64,000 nt of DNA from Atherinomorus stipes (taxonomy: Eukaryota; Chordata; Actinopteri; Atheriniformes; Atherinidae), in NCBI GenBank assembly GCA_023101725.1, contig JALJCO010010567.1, positions 35,001-99,000 of the forward strand, written 5' to 3'. The notes under the pieces are model-generated. The model was not told where the DNA came from. It did no database searches and saw only the letters and a program-made list of their open reading frames with translations. A program made the translations under genes and the position numbers. Positions 34,971-47,394 of the stretch are shown piece after piece; position 1 is the stretch's first letter; each line of letters begins with the position of its first letter.

Positions 34971-35885
34971 CTGGGACAGACGGAAAAACCCAGAGAATTT
35001 AAATGAAAAGTGGAGACTTGTTAAACACTCATCCATCTGCAAAAACAGAATCCCAGTCCAGACTTAATATCTCTAATTTGAGTTAATGTTTCCATAACTT
35101 GCCACCATAGAAATGAGAGCAGCTGAAGAACATTAGGAGATAAAAGGAAAAACACGGGCAGTCATAATTTCTTTAAAGCGAGCATCTGCTGCTAAGTTAC
35201 TCAGCTCTGTGTCATGATGCTTCATCTCAATTTGTGCCTTCTGTTCTTAAGCGTCTCCACTCATACTATAATTTGACATCATAATACTGAGGAGAAACTT
35301 GGTGCCACTCCAAACAAATCCATCACATTGTCTGCTGTGATGCAGTGGTGATGAGGAAAAAGTCCTCCAAGCCAGGAAAGAAGGAATGATAATCACTGCA
35401 AAGCGGAGTATTGGATGGATGCCGTCTTAGTGCGCAGGAGCCCTGGGCAGTAAGGTTAAACATGCCAGGTGCATCCCCTACCAAGCACAATCTGCTCTAC
35501 AACAAGATGCATGAGCAACCCAACTTCCCTCAGCAGGCTTGACAATCTGCCAGTTCCTCCTTAAAAGGCAGTTCTCCGCTTAATCTTCGCTTAGATTTAA
35601 CCATCTGAATGACTTTAGATTCAGCAGCAGCAGCAGCAGGCTATTAGCCATTGACTAAGTGCAGGATTTCCTACCCTTAATTCAAGGAATAATTGTTAGG
35701 CTAAGCATTCCTGTCTCAAGGTCTCATAAATGCTTTAGACTCCCTCGACAACAAAATGCATCACTCTGTAGACTTTCACCTTCTGGGTTTGATTATTAAT
35801 TCATCCGAGCCCGCTGCCTCTGCTCACCTCATCAATCCCTTCAGTACCGCGGCACGCCGCCTTTAACTTCCCACAGGTTGATTCT
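34971..35885 (-). other. Intron upstream of exon B, no repeat recognised
   Basis: This flank appears free of transposons. A short AGC run is at about 35622-35640. It is a candidate for conserved intronic sequence, but only a cross-species alignment could tell. Confidence 0.45.
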
Positions 35886-37118
35886 AGAGATGTCTGATAT
35901 CATCGGCCTAGTGATATTGCTGTCCAATATCGACATTAAAAAGAAATAAAAGAGAAATAAGAAAGATATAAGAAATAAAAAGAGAGAAAATCAGCTGTTG
36001 ATGCATAAAATGTCTGTTATGTTTGGACGTTCTTTAAAAAAAATACAAGGAAAAGTTTAAATAAATAAATTGTTCAATGACATTTGGTGCTTTAATGGCC
36101 TGTCTAAACAAATAAAATGCAGGTTTTTATATATTATTCATATTGAGCCTTTTTATTTTAAATGTGATCTATTTCTGCACCATTTTATCTCTTTTTTAAA
36201 TCACTTTCCATCAGTTTTTTCTGTTGTTCCTCTTTTTGAAGTAAAATGTTGTAGATTTTGTGTGTATAGCCTAATTCAGATTTGTTCTTATATGAGTCTG
36301 ATTTTATTCCATGAATTATACATGTGATATAAATGTGTTTGTGATGATCTCATAATATATTTTTATGTTGCTCATGTTTATCACGCCACATTTACTAGGT
36401 TCAGTCTGTTAAAGGCAGGTGGATTTGGTTTAGTTATGAAATAAATAAAGCAAAAATTAGATCATTACACTAATAGTGTTAAAATATAATAGACTCTGGA
36501 CCAGTTTAGACTGAAAAATTGGGCCCTATCATGAAAAAGGCTGAGAACCCCTGATACATCTATTATATATTATATCATTGCCAGAAAATTTGGAAAAATT
36601 TAAAGATCTACCCTTATACATATACAATTTCCCCAAAATCTAATATTACATATAAATTCAACATCTTTGTAGACATGAATAGTAGTATCGGCCAATATTG
36701 GCATTAAAATGTGATACTGGAAAATATCAGTTTTATTGAACCAATATTTTTAGTTACAAAGTCACTGTTCCCTTAAGAAATCCAGCGAGATCTTGTTCCA
36801 TCAGCGTTGCTCCAGCATGTCTTAAAGTGGCCGTTATCCTGGAAGAACTTCATATCCCAGCATTCCTTTCAGAGTCATGTGACTACGGTGCAGCTGCTGC
36901 TGCTACAGACTGACTTGCTTTAAAGCTGCTGATAATATGTCTGATTTTAAGTTGTTGGTTAAGTCACCAGTTGTATCTCTCAGAATGTGAGAGGTACAAC
37001 CTCACAGTTGTCTGCAGAGATCGGTATCAGTTGATATTGGAAATTCAGAGTTGGACAATATCGGTATATTGATATCGGTAAAAAAAAAAAAAAAAAAAAA
37101 AAAAGCCAGTATATCAAT
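35886..37118 (+). mobile_element. hAT-like MITE D, copy 1, interrupted
   Basis: The left piece 35886-35942 ('gatgtctgatatcatcggcc') and the right piece 36672-37118 ('aaatgtgatactggaaaata', 'cattcctttcagagtcatgt', 'gcagctgctgctgctacaga') match 49886-50532. About 730 bp between them is foreign, AT-rich, and ends near 36557 with a hAT-like terminus (ggctgagaacccctg). A poly-A run of about 25 is at 37080-37104. Confidence 0.7.
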
Positions 37119-37361
37119 AAAATGAGATACTGTAATACACAGAAAGTTGCTGAAAGTTGGAAATGTTCAAAAATAAGTCAGAAGACTGAGAGCCAGGCCT
37201 TCACGTCATTCACACATCAGTGTGACCTCACAAATCTGCTCCTGGAACAGTGGTCAAAAATTCCCATGAACACACTCCTAAACCTTGTGGACAGCCTTCC
37301 CAGAAGAGCTGAAGCTGTTCTAGCTGCAAAGATGGACCAACTCCACAGTAAACCCTACAGA

Positions 37362-37680
37362 TTAAAGGAATAGTCCACCCACAGAGTGATGTGCCTTCAT
37401 TTTCTACTCACCCTCATGCTACGCGAGACTCTGGAGCACTGATAATGGAGTTCATCTGCGCTCGAAAGAAAAAGGTCCATAAAAGTCCACAAAAACTTGT
37501 CAATATTCCTCCATACTGCTCGTCCAATGTAATCCAAGTGTCCTGAGTGGGTAGCGTCCAGAATTTACAGGAAACCACATCGTTTGGTAGATTTTTAGAG
37601 CCTAAACAGTAGAACATCGTACTTCCCTGATGCACGTCCATGCCAGTTCATGACATTCCGTGGGTGTTGTATCCCTTTAA
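37362..37680. mobile_element. TTAA family B, copy 5 (left arm plus right tip)
   Basis: TTAAaggaatagtccaccc opens the left arm, which runs to 'cctaaacagtagaacatcg'. The element then jumps to the last 20 bases of the right end (tgggtgttgtatccctTTAA). Internal deletion removed the core and nearly all of the right arm. Confidence 0.88.
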
Positions 37681-39284
37681 AAATGGGATGCCCCAGTCAT
37701 TCTGGTGTACTCAGTGTTTCTGGTGTAACCCCAGAAATGGGGTTTTGTAAAGTCGTGCTTGGGTTCGGATGCGGTCGCATCATCAGTCACTTCTCTGCTG
37801 GGTTGGATCAGGCAGCAAAAATCCTTCATCAAGTTAAGAAAAAGGTTAGAACTTACTTTAGGCCTTTAATGTTTCTGTCATCTGTTTATCAGCAACTACT
37901 CTGAATCTTTTATAACCTGCATCGGATTTTCTAATATTTACCACAAAATAAAGTGGAAAGTTCTCCCATCTGCAACAACCTTTCGTTTCCTCCTTGCTCA
38001 AGTAAAAACACCGCTGCCTCCCAACACCAGTAAAAATGTAAAATCTTTTTACTTCCTTCATTCAATGACTTCCTGATGCATTCCTCACAGATGCTTCCAC
38101 GCAAAATTTGACAAGTTTTGAATATTTGAATCAAAGCTTTAATCGAGGGATGAACCCCTGAGACAGCTGTCTCCGTGCTTTTATTTTCAGGTGATGCTCA
38201 AGCTTAGAAAAAGATCACAATTCTCTGCTTTTTATGTCACCCAAATGTTAGAAAACAAAAGTCTCCTCTATGGAAAATGGTTATCAAATTATTATGAAAA
38301 TATTCTTAAATAAAAAGTTTGGCTTGAGACTCTAAATTAGGAGAAAGGTTTGTATTAAATCCTGATTTAAAGTCCACATATAGACCATTTTCAGTTTTCT
38401 TCCCCATGAGAGCATTTTAAAGCATCCAGAATCTGGTTCTCTCTGTTTTAGTTAAAAGAGCTGGGATTATTTATTTATTTATCTATTATTATTTATTTAT
38501 TTCATTGTTTTATTTATTTTTTTATCATTATTTTTGTTGAGCTTCTATATTTTATTTATTTATCTATTATTTATAATTATGATTATTAATTTATTTATTA
38601 TTATTTACGATTATTTCTCATTTAAATGTCTGAATGAGCTCAGGATAAATGATTTGATATTATAGACGTTTTTGTGATTTGATATATGTTTTATTAAGTT
38701 TTAAATAGTAGAACTGAAGCTGATTTTAGTTGAATGTAGGCAAGGCATTTAAGCGTCTATCTTCTGCCTTTTCAGTCTCAGTGGAATTCAGTCAGCTGAT
38801 ATAAAATCAGCCTTTTTGTTTGCTGATGATGACTAAATCAAACCTAACTTAATCTAACCCATGCACATGTAGGTGACTGTGTTAGATCAGCTGTGACATC
38901 GTCTCATATCAATCTCTGGATCCTGAATAAAAACTGGAATAATACCGTGGCAAATTTGGGATATTAGCAACAACTGAATCATCCACTTCACCGGTATAAT
39001 ATCATATGGCTAAATTTGGGGTTTACACCCCTTCTTCTTAATTTGATGTCAAGATTTGAGAGACTTGACTTGAATTTGTATAAACCGTCCAACTAACTGG
39101 TATAACTAGTAAAACAGTAAGGTTTAATCGCATCATCAATTATAATCATTTTTCATACACATTTTTATTTTTGCAATTTTTCAGCTTTCACTTGTAAGGT
39201 ACCACTGAGTATTAACATCATAACCACTTCCATTATAAAAGAAAATGGCAGATGACTTCATAAATATGAGATAACTACAGAGTA
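37681..39284. other. Intron with ATTT-rich tract
   Basis: Unique sequence. Positions 38465-38620 are a low-complexity 'tttatttatt' tract. No other feature is supported. Confidence 0.5.
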
Positions 39285-40255
39285 GGGATGTTCGATATTG
39301 CTTTTCTCTTTTACCGATATCTGATATGAGAATATTGTTCATCTCTAAAATTTCTGATATCTAAAATCAACCGACCATTAACCATGTGCAATAACTGGAC
39401 ATAAAACCTGCTGCTGTTGTGACTTTATCAATGTCAATAACCTATGACTTAAAGGGACTGGAGGCAAGATTAAGAAACGAAACTCGCGACTGCCGCGACT
39501 GCCGCTGCAGGTAACTGCAGCCACGAGCCAAGCCGTCACAGGAGCGAGCACAAACTGAAGCTATAATGTTGTTTACGAGGCTTTTTTTTCATAGTTCCAC
39601 TTTTTAGTGTCTTTCAGTTGATCTGGATCGTTTGCTGACGGCAGAAGAATCCAGAACTATCGCTTACAGTGTTTGAATTTAACGCGACCGTCTTCTTCCT
39701 GTATCAAAACTGTGGATGTAGCGTCATTTGACGTCACGTCCGCAGGGCAGTGCGGGAAATTCAGACACCGAATTGCAGTGCATTTTGCAGCACACAGCCT
39801 GTTCAAGGCAACGAACGTGGGTGGAAACGTTATTTTTGGTATTTAGCGCTTCATCACCCATGAGTATAAAAGAAAAATGGACATGCATGTTTGTTTTCTT
39901 TTAAATTCCTGCCTCTAGTCCCTTAAACAATATGTTGACTGCCATTGCACTGCGTTTTTTGATATTTAATCTTTCATTTTTAATTTCCTATTGTGAAATT
40001 ATTTCTCTAATTATTTTCTTTTTTGTAACTAAGATACCTTTATTTAACTCATATGACTTATTTTTGCACATTTCCAACTTTCATCTTTCCGTGTATTACA
40101 TTATTTTATCTTCAGTATACACTGTTTTTGCTTTTTGCTTTTTACCGATATCAATATACCGATATTGTCCAACTCTCAATTTTTGATATAAACTGTGATC
40201 TCTGCAGACAACTGTAAGGTTGTATCTCTCACATTCTGAGAGATACAACAGCTGA
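39285..40255 (-). mobile_element. hAT-like MITE D pieces, interrupted by TTAA element E
   Basis: 'gggatgttcgatattgc' with 'ttaccgatatctgatatg' at the left and 'ttaccgatatcaatatacc' with 'cacattctgagagatacaac' at the right are both reverse-strand D sequence. They may be two overlapping copies rather than one. Element E lies between them. Confidence 0.6.
39449..39926. mobile_element. Complete TTAA MITE, family E
   Basis: The left TTAAagggactggaggca and right tgcctctagtcccTTAA are inverted repeats with TTAA on each side. The 478-bp element is GC-richer than its surroundings and has no coding frame. Confidence 0.8.
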
Positions 40256-40630
40256 TTTTCTATCTTCTTATTGTTAAAAATCCTTTCTTTCCTACACGAG
40301 TGAAATGTTTGCTTTAGATGAAGCTTGCAGATGAAAGATTAAGGGCTTCAGTTAGCGTTAGCATTAACGTTAGCGTGAGCTGGTTCTCCATCCAGACTTC
40401 TCAGCTCTGCTTTGTGATCTCCACTTACTAATCCATATTTAATAAATTGGAGTGGGTGTTTTTTTTTTTCCTTTTTAGGGGCAGTTTTTGTCTTCATTAT
40501 TTAATTTTCATACTTATTCACAACGTTTGCTACAGGCTAGCAGCTAGCTGAGTGTCTTCTTCTGCTTGTTTGTTGAATTCTGACAATTTACCACCACCAG
40601 GTGGGGGAAGCTTCATTGCAACTCATCCAG
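40256..40630. other. Intron, nothing recognised
   Basis: Unique sequence. A run of tagc/gcta words around 40350-40550 was noted but not assigned. Confidence 0.4.
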
Positions 40631-40639
40631 TCATAAATA

Positions 40640-40753
40640 ACAGTGAAAATATACGGTCCTCGTGGCCCACATGTGGAAAAGGAAAGTTTTTTAACGGCCC
40701 TCTAGGTGGCGCTCGAGGCCCAAGCTTGGGACCCATGGTTAAGAATCACTTAA
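40640..40753 (-). mobile_element. hAT-type MITE end
   Basis: The reverse complement reads agtgattcttaaccatgggt, then 'gcccaagcttgggcctcgag'-like and 'cgccacctagagggccg'. This is a common fish hAT-MITE terminus. The opposite end was not found. Confidence 0.45.
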
Positions 40754-41552
40754 TTATATATCCTTGAATGAAAAAAAAAATGCAAGTCACTGTAAAAGTG
40801 GGTAAAAAAAGATGCTGCAAGATTTTCATAAATATTAAAAATACCTATAAAGAGTACAGGTGATTTGAAAAATTGACATTTTTTCTGCATATTTTTCTTT
40901 GTTTATGCAGCTTAAAACGTGGTAGCTGCTATTTAATAAGCAGCGCCTGTTTAACTGGCTGAATTTATTAAAAAAATATGATCACTGCCAAGGACATGCA
41001 AAACCTAAACAAATCGTTGCCGATGACATGAACAGAGACATGAGCCAACCCGTGTCAGATGGATATTTCTTTAGTTTCATTCCAGTGATTTCTGTACAGC
41101 AGCCTTCCAGCATTTTTCAGTTGTAAATGAAAATGTTTAACATCTGTAGCATCACTCTTTAAAATCCCGACAGGGCTGTTGAAGAAGCCGTGCCAGAGAA
41201 ATCGATCAGGATTATACAAACAGCCGGCTGTGCATTTTGATTCAAAGGAAGTCAAAAACAAATACGGAGCTGAGGCATGGCAGAAATCCCCATTAATCAG
41301 AAAGGCACGATCACTAAACCAGCAGAAAATGTGCCATGAAAGTGACTCATTTTGCAAAATTTTCATGAAGATTTGAGGGGAATTTCATTAATTTTGAACA
41401 AGATTTACTGAACATGAGGAGGATGGTTGGGCCTGTGAGCTTTATGATGCCTTACAGGATGAGCTTTGGGAAGAGAATGTATTTGGACTATGTATTACAA
41501 GTATGCTAAGTACTTCTGTGTATCTAAAGTTGGGCTTTCAGCCTAAAAACTA
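40754..41552. other. Intron, nothing recognised
   Basis: Unique sequence with no supported feature. Confidence 0.45.
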
Positions 41553-41967
41553 CACTGCTCAAAAACATAAAGAAGACATCATTAGCATGTAACTCAAAGT
41601 CAGTGCCTTTTCTGGGATAGGAATCAGTTTGTTGTAGAAATGGAACAGACCACAGGTGGAAATGAGGCAGTTGCCATGACAACCCCAATCAAGGAATGAT
41701 CCTGCAGGTGCTGGCCAAAGACCACTTCCCTGTCTTCATCCCCTAGCTGGTTTTTGCTCCTCACCACTAGAAGTAACATGAGGCGGTGTGTGGAATGAAC
41801 ATCACTGCTCGGTTTATCAGGGTTATCAGGTGGTGGGGTCAACGTGAAGCTCGTGTTGCTTCACCGGCATCCAGCACAGCCAGTGAGGGAGAGTTTTCTG
41901 CTGCTGGTTACCAGGGATGGTGGATGATACCGTCTTTATCCATCAATCTCTGAATCCAAAACACAGA

Positions 41968-43844
41968 GGGCCGGATCTACTAAGATAAAAATTTGCATGT
42001 AGTAATTTGCCCGTGCAATCTAGAATTTTGCTCAAGGGGCTGAACCACGGTTTGTGGGTGATTTACAAAGAATGAACGTGCAAATGACAGCGGGTGCAAA
42101 CGTGTTGTAAACGCCCTGATATTAATGAAAGTTTTGAGTGTGGCGAATCGCAAGAGACAACAGTGCAAAAGGAAATCCGACCCACAGGTATGATGTTCCT
42201 TTTCTGAAATGCCGTGTTACTTTTACGCCAGATGTAATGGGACCTACACCTTCCAAAAAGTTCCACTTTTGTCTCGTCAGTCCACAGAGTATTTTCCCAG
42301 AAGTCTTGGGGATCATCAAGATGCTTTCTGGCTAAACTGAGACGAGCCTTTATGTTCTTTTTGCTCAGCAGTGGTTTTGGTCTTGGAACTCTGCCATGCA
42401 GCCATTTTTGCCCCCCAGTCTCTTTCTGATGGTGGAGTCATGAACACTGACTTTAATTGAGGCAAGTGAGGCCTGCAGTTCTTGGATGTTGTTCTGGGGT
42501 CTTTTGTGACCTCTTGGATGAGTCGTCGCTGTGCTCTTGGGGTCATTTTGGTCGGTCGGCCACTCCTGGGAAGGTTCACCACTGTTCCATGTTTTCACCA
42601 TTTGTGGATAATGGTTCTCACTGTGGTTCTCTGGAGTCCCAAAGCTTTAGAAATGGCTTTGGAACCTTTTCCAGACTGATAGATCTCAGTTACTTTGTTC
42701 CCCATTTTTTCCTGAATTTCTTTGGATCGCAGCATGATGTCTCGCTTTGGGGATCTTTTGGTCTACTTAAATTTGTCAGGCAGGTCCTATTTAAGTTATT
42801 TCTTGATTGAGAACAGGTGTGGCAGTAATCAGGCCTGGGTGTGGCAGAGAAACTGAACTCAGCTTTCCAAAGATGTGATAAACCACAGTTAATTTATGTT
42901 TTAACAGGGGGGCAATCACTTTTTCACACAGGACTATGGAGGTTTGGATTTTTCTCCGCTTCTACTAATAAAAATCTTTAAATAAAAACTGCATTTTCTG
43001 TTTACTTGTGTTATCTTTGTCTCACATTTAAATTTGTTTGATGATCTGAATCATATAAGTGACAAACATGCAAAAAAATAAGAAATCAGGAAAACACTTT
43101 TTCACACAACCGTATCTGTGCAGAGTCTCAGAAGTGTCCAGTTTATGAGGAAATGGATCAGGAGTTGCTGTACAGATGAAAGTGTCTGCAGCTCCGACGT
43201 GGTCTCTATTACACATGAGGTGCGTACTTGCGCATAATGCCAACAGTTTCAGCATCTCGCTCTGCCGGATGACTGTAATCCTGTCCAGCCGCTAAAATCC
43301 AAGTTAAAATGTGACGTTAGCAAAAAAAGGAAAATAAAAAGACACAATTAATGCAGCTTTAGTTCTCATTGAGCTGCAGCAGCTGCAAACTCTCTGTTTC
43401 ATTTGTCCAGAATATTTTATGCCCGTATTAAATAGTGGTGTTTGCTGTGGTGATTTTTATTGAATTAAACAATGAGAACTAAATGTGTTGCCCTCACTGT
43501 TATCTAGATTATTTTTAATCATATTTGTGCGTGTTCAGGATTATTCCTCTCAGAAGGTGAAGCCACAAAATAAAATAATGTAGATGCAGAAAACAGCAAG
43601 ACAATGCTTCTCACGGTTGATGAATCACTTTGTGAGCGCTCCCATCACATGCAAAATTGCGTGAAAACGCCCCATATTGCATATTCATTGCAGCAAAAGT
43701 AGTGAATGGATAGGAGGTGCTATTCAGCACATCTGAAAGACCAAACCATTCGAACACCCTGTTAGTAGATCAGTTTGTACATTTTTGCATGTGCAGTGAG
43801 ACAGCTCACGTTTTTATACACGCAAACCTTTGATAGATCCGGCC
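41968..43844. mobile_element. Element G, copy 2, itself interrupted by a Tc1
   Basis: The left end gggccggatctactaag and right end ttgatagatccggcc are inverted repeats. Its body matches 31024-32138. It is inserted in the Tc1/mariner element above and split by the Tc1 at 42180-43114. Confidence 0.8.
42180..43114 (-). mobile_element. Tc1-like element with transposase remnant, 5' end intact
   Basis: The right end has paired motifs typical of IR/DR-type Tc1 ends: 'ctttttcacacagg' near 42918 and 'ctttttcacacaaccgta' at the very end. The minus strand encodes S-G-R-P-T-K-M-T-P-R-A-Q-R-R-L-I-Q-E-V then K-D-P-R-T-T-S-K (the paired-like DNA-binding domain), and further on a W-T-D-E-T-K-V-E-L-F-like block with the first catalytic Asp. 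Frameshifts follow and the second half is missing at the left. Confidence 0.85.
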
Positions 43845-44575
43845 TAGAGTCTTCTCCTCAGACCAGTTTAGTTTGTTTTTAATCGATTACTCCACTGGTC
43901 CATGCTTAAGCACTCTTCTGTTGGCTAGGTAACCCCGTCCCCACCAATGACGCTCAGCCCCAGCATAGAGTTGGTCCTGTTTAGAACCAGGAACCGGTGC
44001 TTAGCCTGGCTCTGGCTCCAAACCAACACTGGAACCAGCTTGTTGGAACAGGGGGCCGTGAGGGCGGTATGCGGGTCGGGTTCTGTGTGTCTGTGTTCAC
44101 AGCCCAACATCAAGCAGCCTGATAGGCTGGCAGAGAACACCAGGAGTGGCAGGTTGGCCACCGGCTCCCTGTGACCTTCACGGATCAGAGCAGGTTGACA
44201 CAGAGCACATGTGACAGACGTGGGAGTCTGGAGACGCCGTGGAGAACGTTCTGCTGCTGCAGCGTCCTCCAGCATGATGAGTTTGGCACTGATGGTCTGA
44301 GGAGGCACATCCTCGGAGGGCTGCGACCTCCATGTGCTAGCCAGTGGTCCTCAGACTGCAGCAGGTACCGGGGTGAGATCCTCAGACCCGTAGTGACACC
44401 ATGCTGCTGCAGTGGGACCTGCTTCCTTCTGACGTGTGGCTGGACTGTGTCAGCAGTTCCTGCATGATGATGCTACCGTTACGAGTGGTTCTTTTTTATA
44501 CCAGCAACTGCTGGAGGAGGGGAAGAAAGAACATCATCGCTATAGGCAGTGATTAAAAGCATTATACGAGTTTTA

Positions 44576-45026
44576 TTAAAGACACACAACAGAACTTTTA
44601 TCAGTTTTCTCAGTGACCCCCTCTATCAACAGCTAAACTTCATCATCTTCATCGTACCTGTACTGTGATTCCCTCCAGCCAGTAAAAGACAGTCTTATCT
44701 TGGCTCTTGTTCTGTCCCTTCCTCTCTTTCTTCTCTCTTCCTCTGGTAATGTTTCCTTGTGTTTCTTTGCTGAATCCTCCATGATGCATTCAAACACCCA
44801 CTGTGTTCATGTCTGGTTCATATTCGTTTGCTAGTAAGTGACGCAGTGCTGCAACCAACAGTCGGCTGCAACGTCGATGGAAAACTTACGTAGTGCTGTT
44901 TCTGAGCCTTGGGACGCCGCTGGGTGGTGACAGCTTGAAAATGCGCATAATGAATGTTGGTGTGTCATTAAAACGAGTCAGAAACGCAGATTGTTATGGT
45001 CTAAAAGTTACGTTGTGGGTCTTTAA
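44576..45026 (+). mobile_element. TTAA family A, copy 2 (complete)
   Basis: TTAAagacacacaacagaac opens and agttacgttgtgggtctTTAA closes. The ends are inverted repeats of about 20 bp. At 451 bp, this is the best full-length copy here. It lies inside the Tc1/mariner element. Confidence 0.9.
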
Positions 45027-45471
45027 GTCTTAAAAATTAAAAATAGTAAAATAATAGAAGTCCTAAAAAGACTCTGGTGGCGACATCTGCATCTGCTGGC
45101 GGCTCTTCCGTGGTGGCCGTGCGCCTCAGGCCATAAGCCTCGCCCTCCAGATCTCGGTGGTCGTGAGCTCCAGGCCAGAAACCTCTTGCAATCTTGCGGC
45201 CGCCCTCCGGTTCCCAACAACCACATCTGCCGCACCTCCCATATCCAGGATCTGGCACCCCGTTGCACCTCTTCGTCAGCTGCTCTGCTCTTCCTTTGTT
45301 GTCTCTCGCACCTTTAAAAGCACAGCTGGCCAGTTACAATCAGGGGAGGTCCGTCCACCAGGTGCTGCAGATCAGTGCAGTCGCTCCCACCAGCTTGAAG
45401 ATCAAATAAACCATGCCGAAAACAAACTAGTGGGCAGAAGTCCTGTTTTTGGCAGCACCCGTTACCTCACC
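45027..45471. other. GC-rich foreign block inside the mariner nest
   Basis: A GC-rich 445-bp stretch with open frames on both strands. It starts after copy 2 of family A and ends where the mariner sequence resumes. I recognise no family. It may be a further insertion; the overlapping frames have no domains. Confidence 0.4.
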
Positions 45472-45785
45472 CTGTCTGGGAGGAGATCCCTCAAGAGAAC
45501 ATCCACCTCCTCATCAGGAGCATGCCCAGGTGGTGTAGGGAGGTCCTACAGGCACGTGGAGGCCACACACTGCTGAGCCTTGTCCACTAAAGCTGGGTCA
45601 ACAGGTGGTCGGATTTTTCCACTTTCCAGACCTCCATGGGGTCACGATTCTGATTTCTGTCGATCATTCCGATGTTATTTTGTTCTCAGCACATTCCACT
45701 ATGTGATGGATAAAGATTTTCAGCTGGAATATCTAATTCATCCAGATCTAGCGTAAGCCTTCCTTTATTTTTTGGAGCACTGTGT

Positions 45786-47394
45786 AACAGAGACTGCATT
45801 ACAAACCACAGAGGTAACATGAGGTAAAAGCAGGCACAGGCGCTTTGTAGTTTTTCCAAGAGCATAAATTCCCAAAGAATGAATTCAATCAACAGCAACT
45901 GTGATGTTTTCTACCACTTTAAATGGTAAATTGATACAAGAGTGCACTGAAGATCTTGGAAACTAAATCTATGGAGTTCACCTCTCTCTTGCTACCGGGC
46001 CTCTGCTGCACCTCCAGGATGTGGAGTTGCTGTTGTACTTAGAAAGTAAGCAAGTTAACTCTGCAGCCGACACTGAAACTGCACACTCAGTTACTCATTC
46101 ATTTACAGGCAGAGAAAAACCCAATGAGACAATCAGACTCACTCTGTCTTTTTCAAGGAGTTTCACAACTTGGCTCAGGTCACTGCAAGTTTACCTTCCA
46201 GAGTCAGTACCTGAAAATAAGGCTGATATTTTCTCCTCGCCAGAAGAATATTGTCCGTTCGTATTAGAGTCTCCGATACAAGCGTAGAAGCGTGAGCTTC
46301 AGTGCACATGGGCTGCCTGCCCGATTACACTTTCTTTCCTTTTTTAGAGCATGTTACTGGATAACACGGCCAGTGAGCAATTCTGCTTGCACTGTAGCAA
46401 AGGCCCACTGCAGGCCAAGAGGCCCTGATGTGTGTGGAGATTCGGTGTGTGTCACTTTGCAGAAGTGAAGGGATGTAGGATGGAAAGAAAACAACATAAA
46501 GGAATAGGAGAATTAAGGGAGGCAAGAGAGAGAGTTTGGGGGGTTAGAGGTTGCGTAAAGGAGAGTCAGAGTGATGGTGAGACGAGGAAGAAAACAAGCG
46601 ATAAGAGTGAGCGATGGGAGGACTGAGGGGAGTTAGAGGAAAGACAATAATTCAGGCTTACATCCAGATAATCATCATGATTAGGTGCTGCTGGAGTGTG
46701 CTTGGGTTGACTAACGAGCGATTACTTTGTATGAGAGATCTTTTTTTCCATCTCATGTCTGAGGAGTTATTTACAGTGCTTTGTTAGTCCTTCTGTCAAC
46801 ATAATATAATTCATTATCGCAGCACATCATAAGGACTGTAAATAAACAAGGCCAAGGTCAAGACAAACACCGCCTGCTTCCTTGTGCCAGGGCTATTGTT
46901 GGTGTCGGCATTAATCAGACATCATTTCTTGAAAATGCTGCGACTGTCTCCCTCCCTGGCATCTCGCTAGCATGGAGCTTGCCAGTGTCGTGAGCCGTTG
47001 TTGGCGCTGGTCTTGTGTTTGTGGCATGTGCCCAGCTAGTTGTTCTACAAGTCAAAAGATGCTTCAAAGTCTTCACACTCAAGTTGAAGTCAATTCAAAG
47101 TGCTAAACTTTGGTTGTAAGTCAAATAGCGCCTCAGGTATAATGTAGTGAAACAGAAACAGACACAAGAATCTGATTACATGAGACACCAACATATGCTA
47201 ACATACTGCCCACCCTGGTAGCATGTCTACTGAACTGTACAGCATCCATACAGTTAGGACAGATGCACATAGGGTAGAAGGTGCATGTGTCTTTTGTTTA
47301 AGGAAAATTTAAGGTTATTTTTAGACGAGAAGAAACTTCAAACCAGCTGCAGTGGTTGTTTCTGACAAACTTACATGCCTCTGTTGAGAAAACT
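45786..47394. other. Intron, nothing recognised
   Basis: Mostly unique sequence. Positions 46430-46640 are purine-rich (aggaag, gagaga). Positions 46680-47010 look repeat-free and non-coding. Confidence 0.45.

Larger units (their letters stand above)
41553..45785 (+). mobile_element. Tc1/mariner-like element, split into three pieces by other transposons
   Basis: Pieces lie at 41553-41967, 43846-44480 and 45472-45785. The left end starts cactgctcaaaaacataaag. The right end runs 'ttattttttggagcactgtg', its inverted repeat. The middle piece, read on plus, keeps transposase-like blocks ('acctccatgtgctagcc', 'ggtaccggggtgagatcctc', 'cagcagttcctgcatgatga'). The right piece opens 'tgggaggagatccctcaaga'. 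Together they form about 1.36 kb of one decayed element. The transposase is dead. Confidence 0.8.

Noticed and set aside
35622..35640. AGC run as a coding polyglutamine or polyserine tract
   Set aside because: Only about six units, with no supporting open frame or splice sites.
45157..45576. 139-residue open frame in the GC-rich block
   Set aside because: It runs across the junction into mariner sequence at 45472, so it cannot be one gene.
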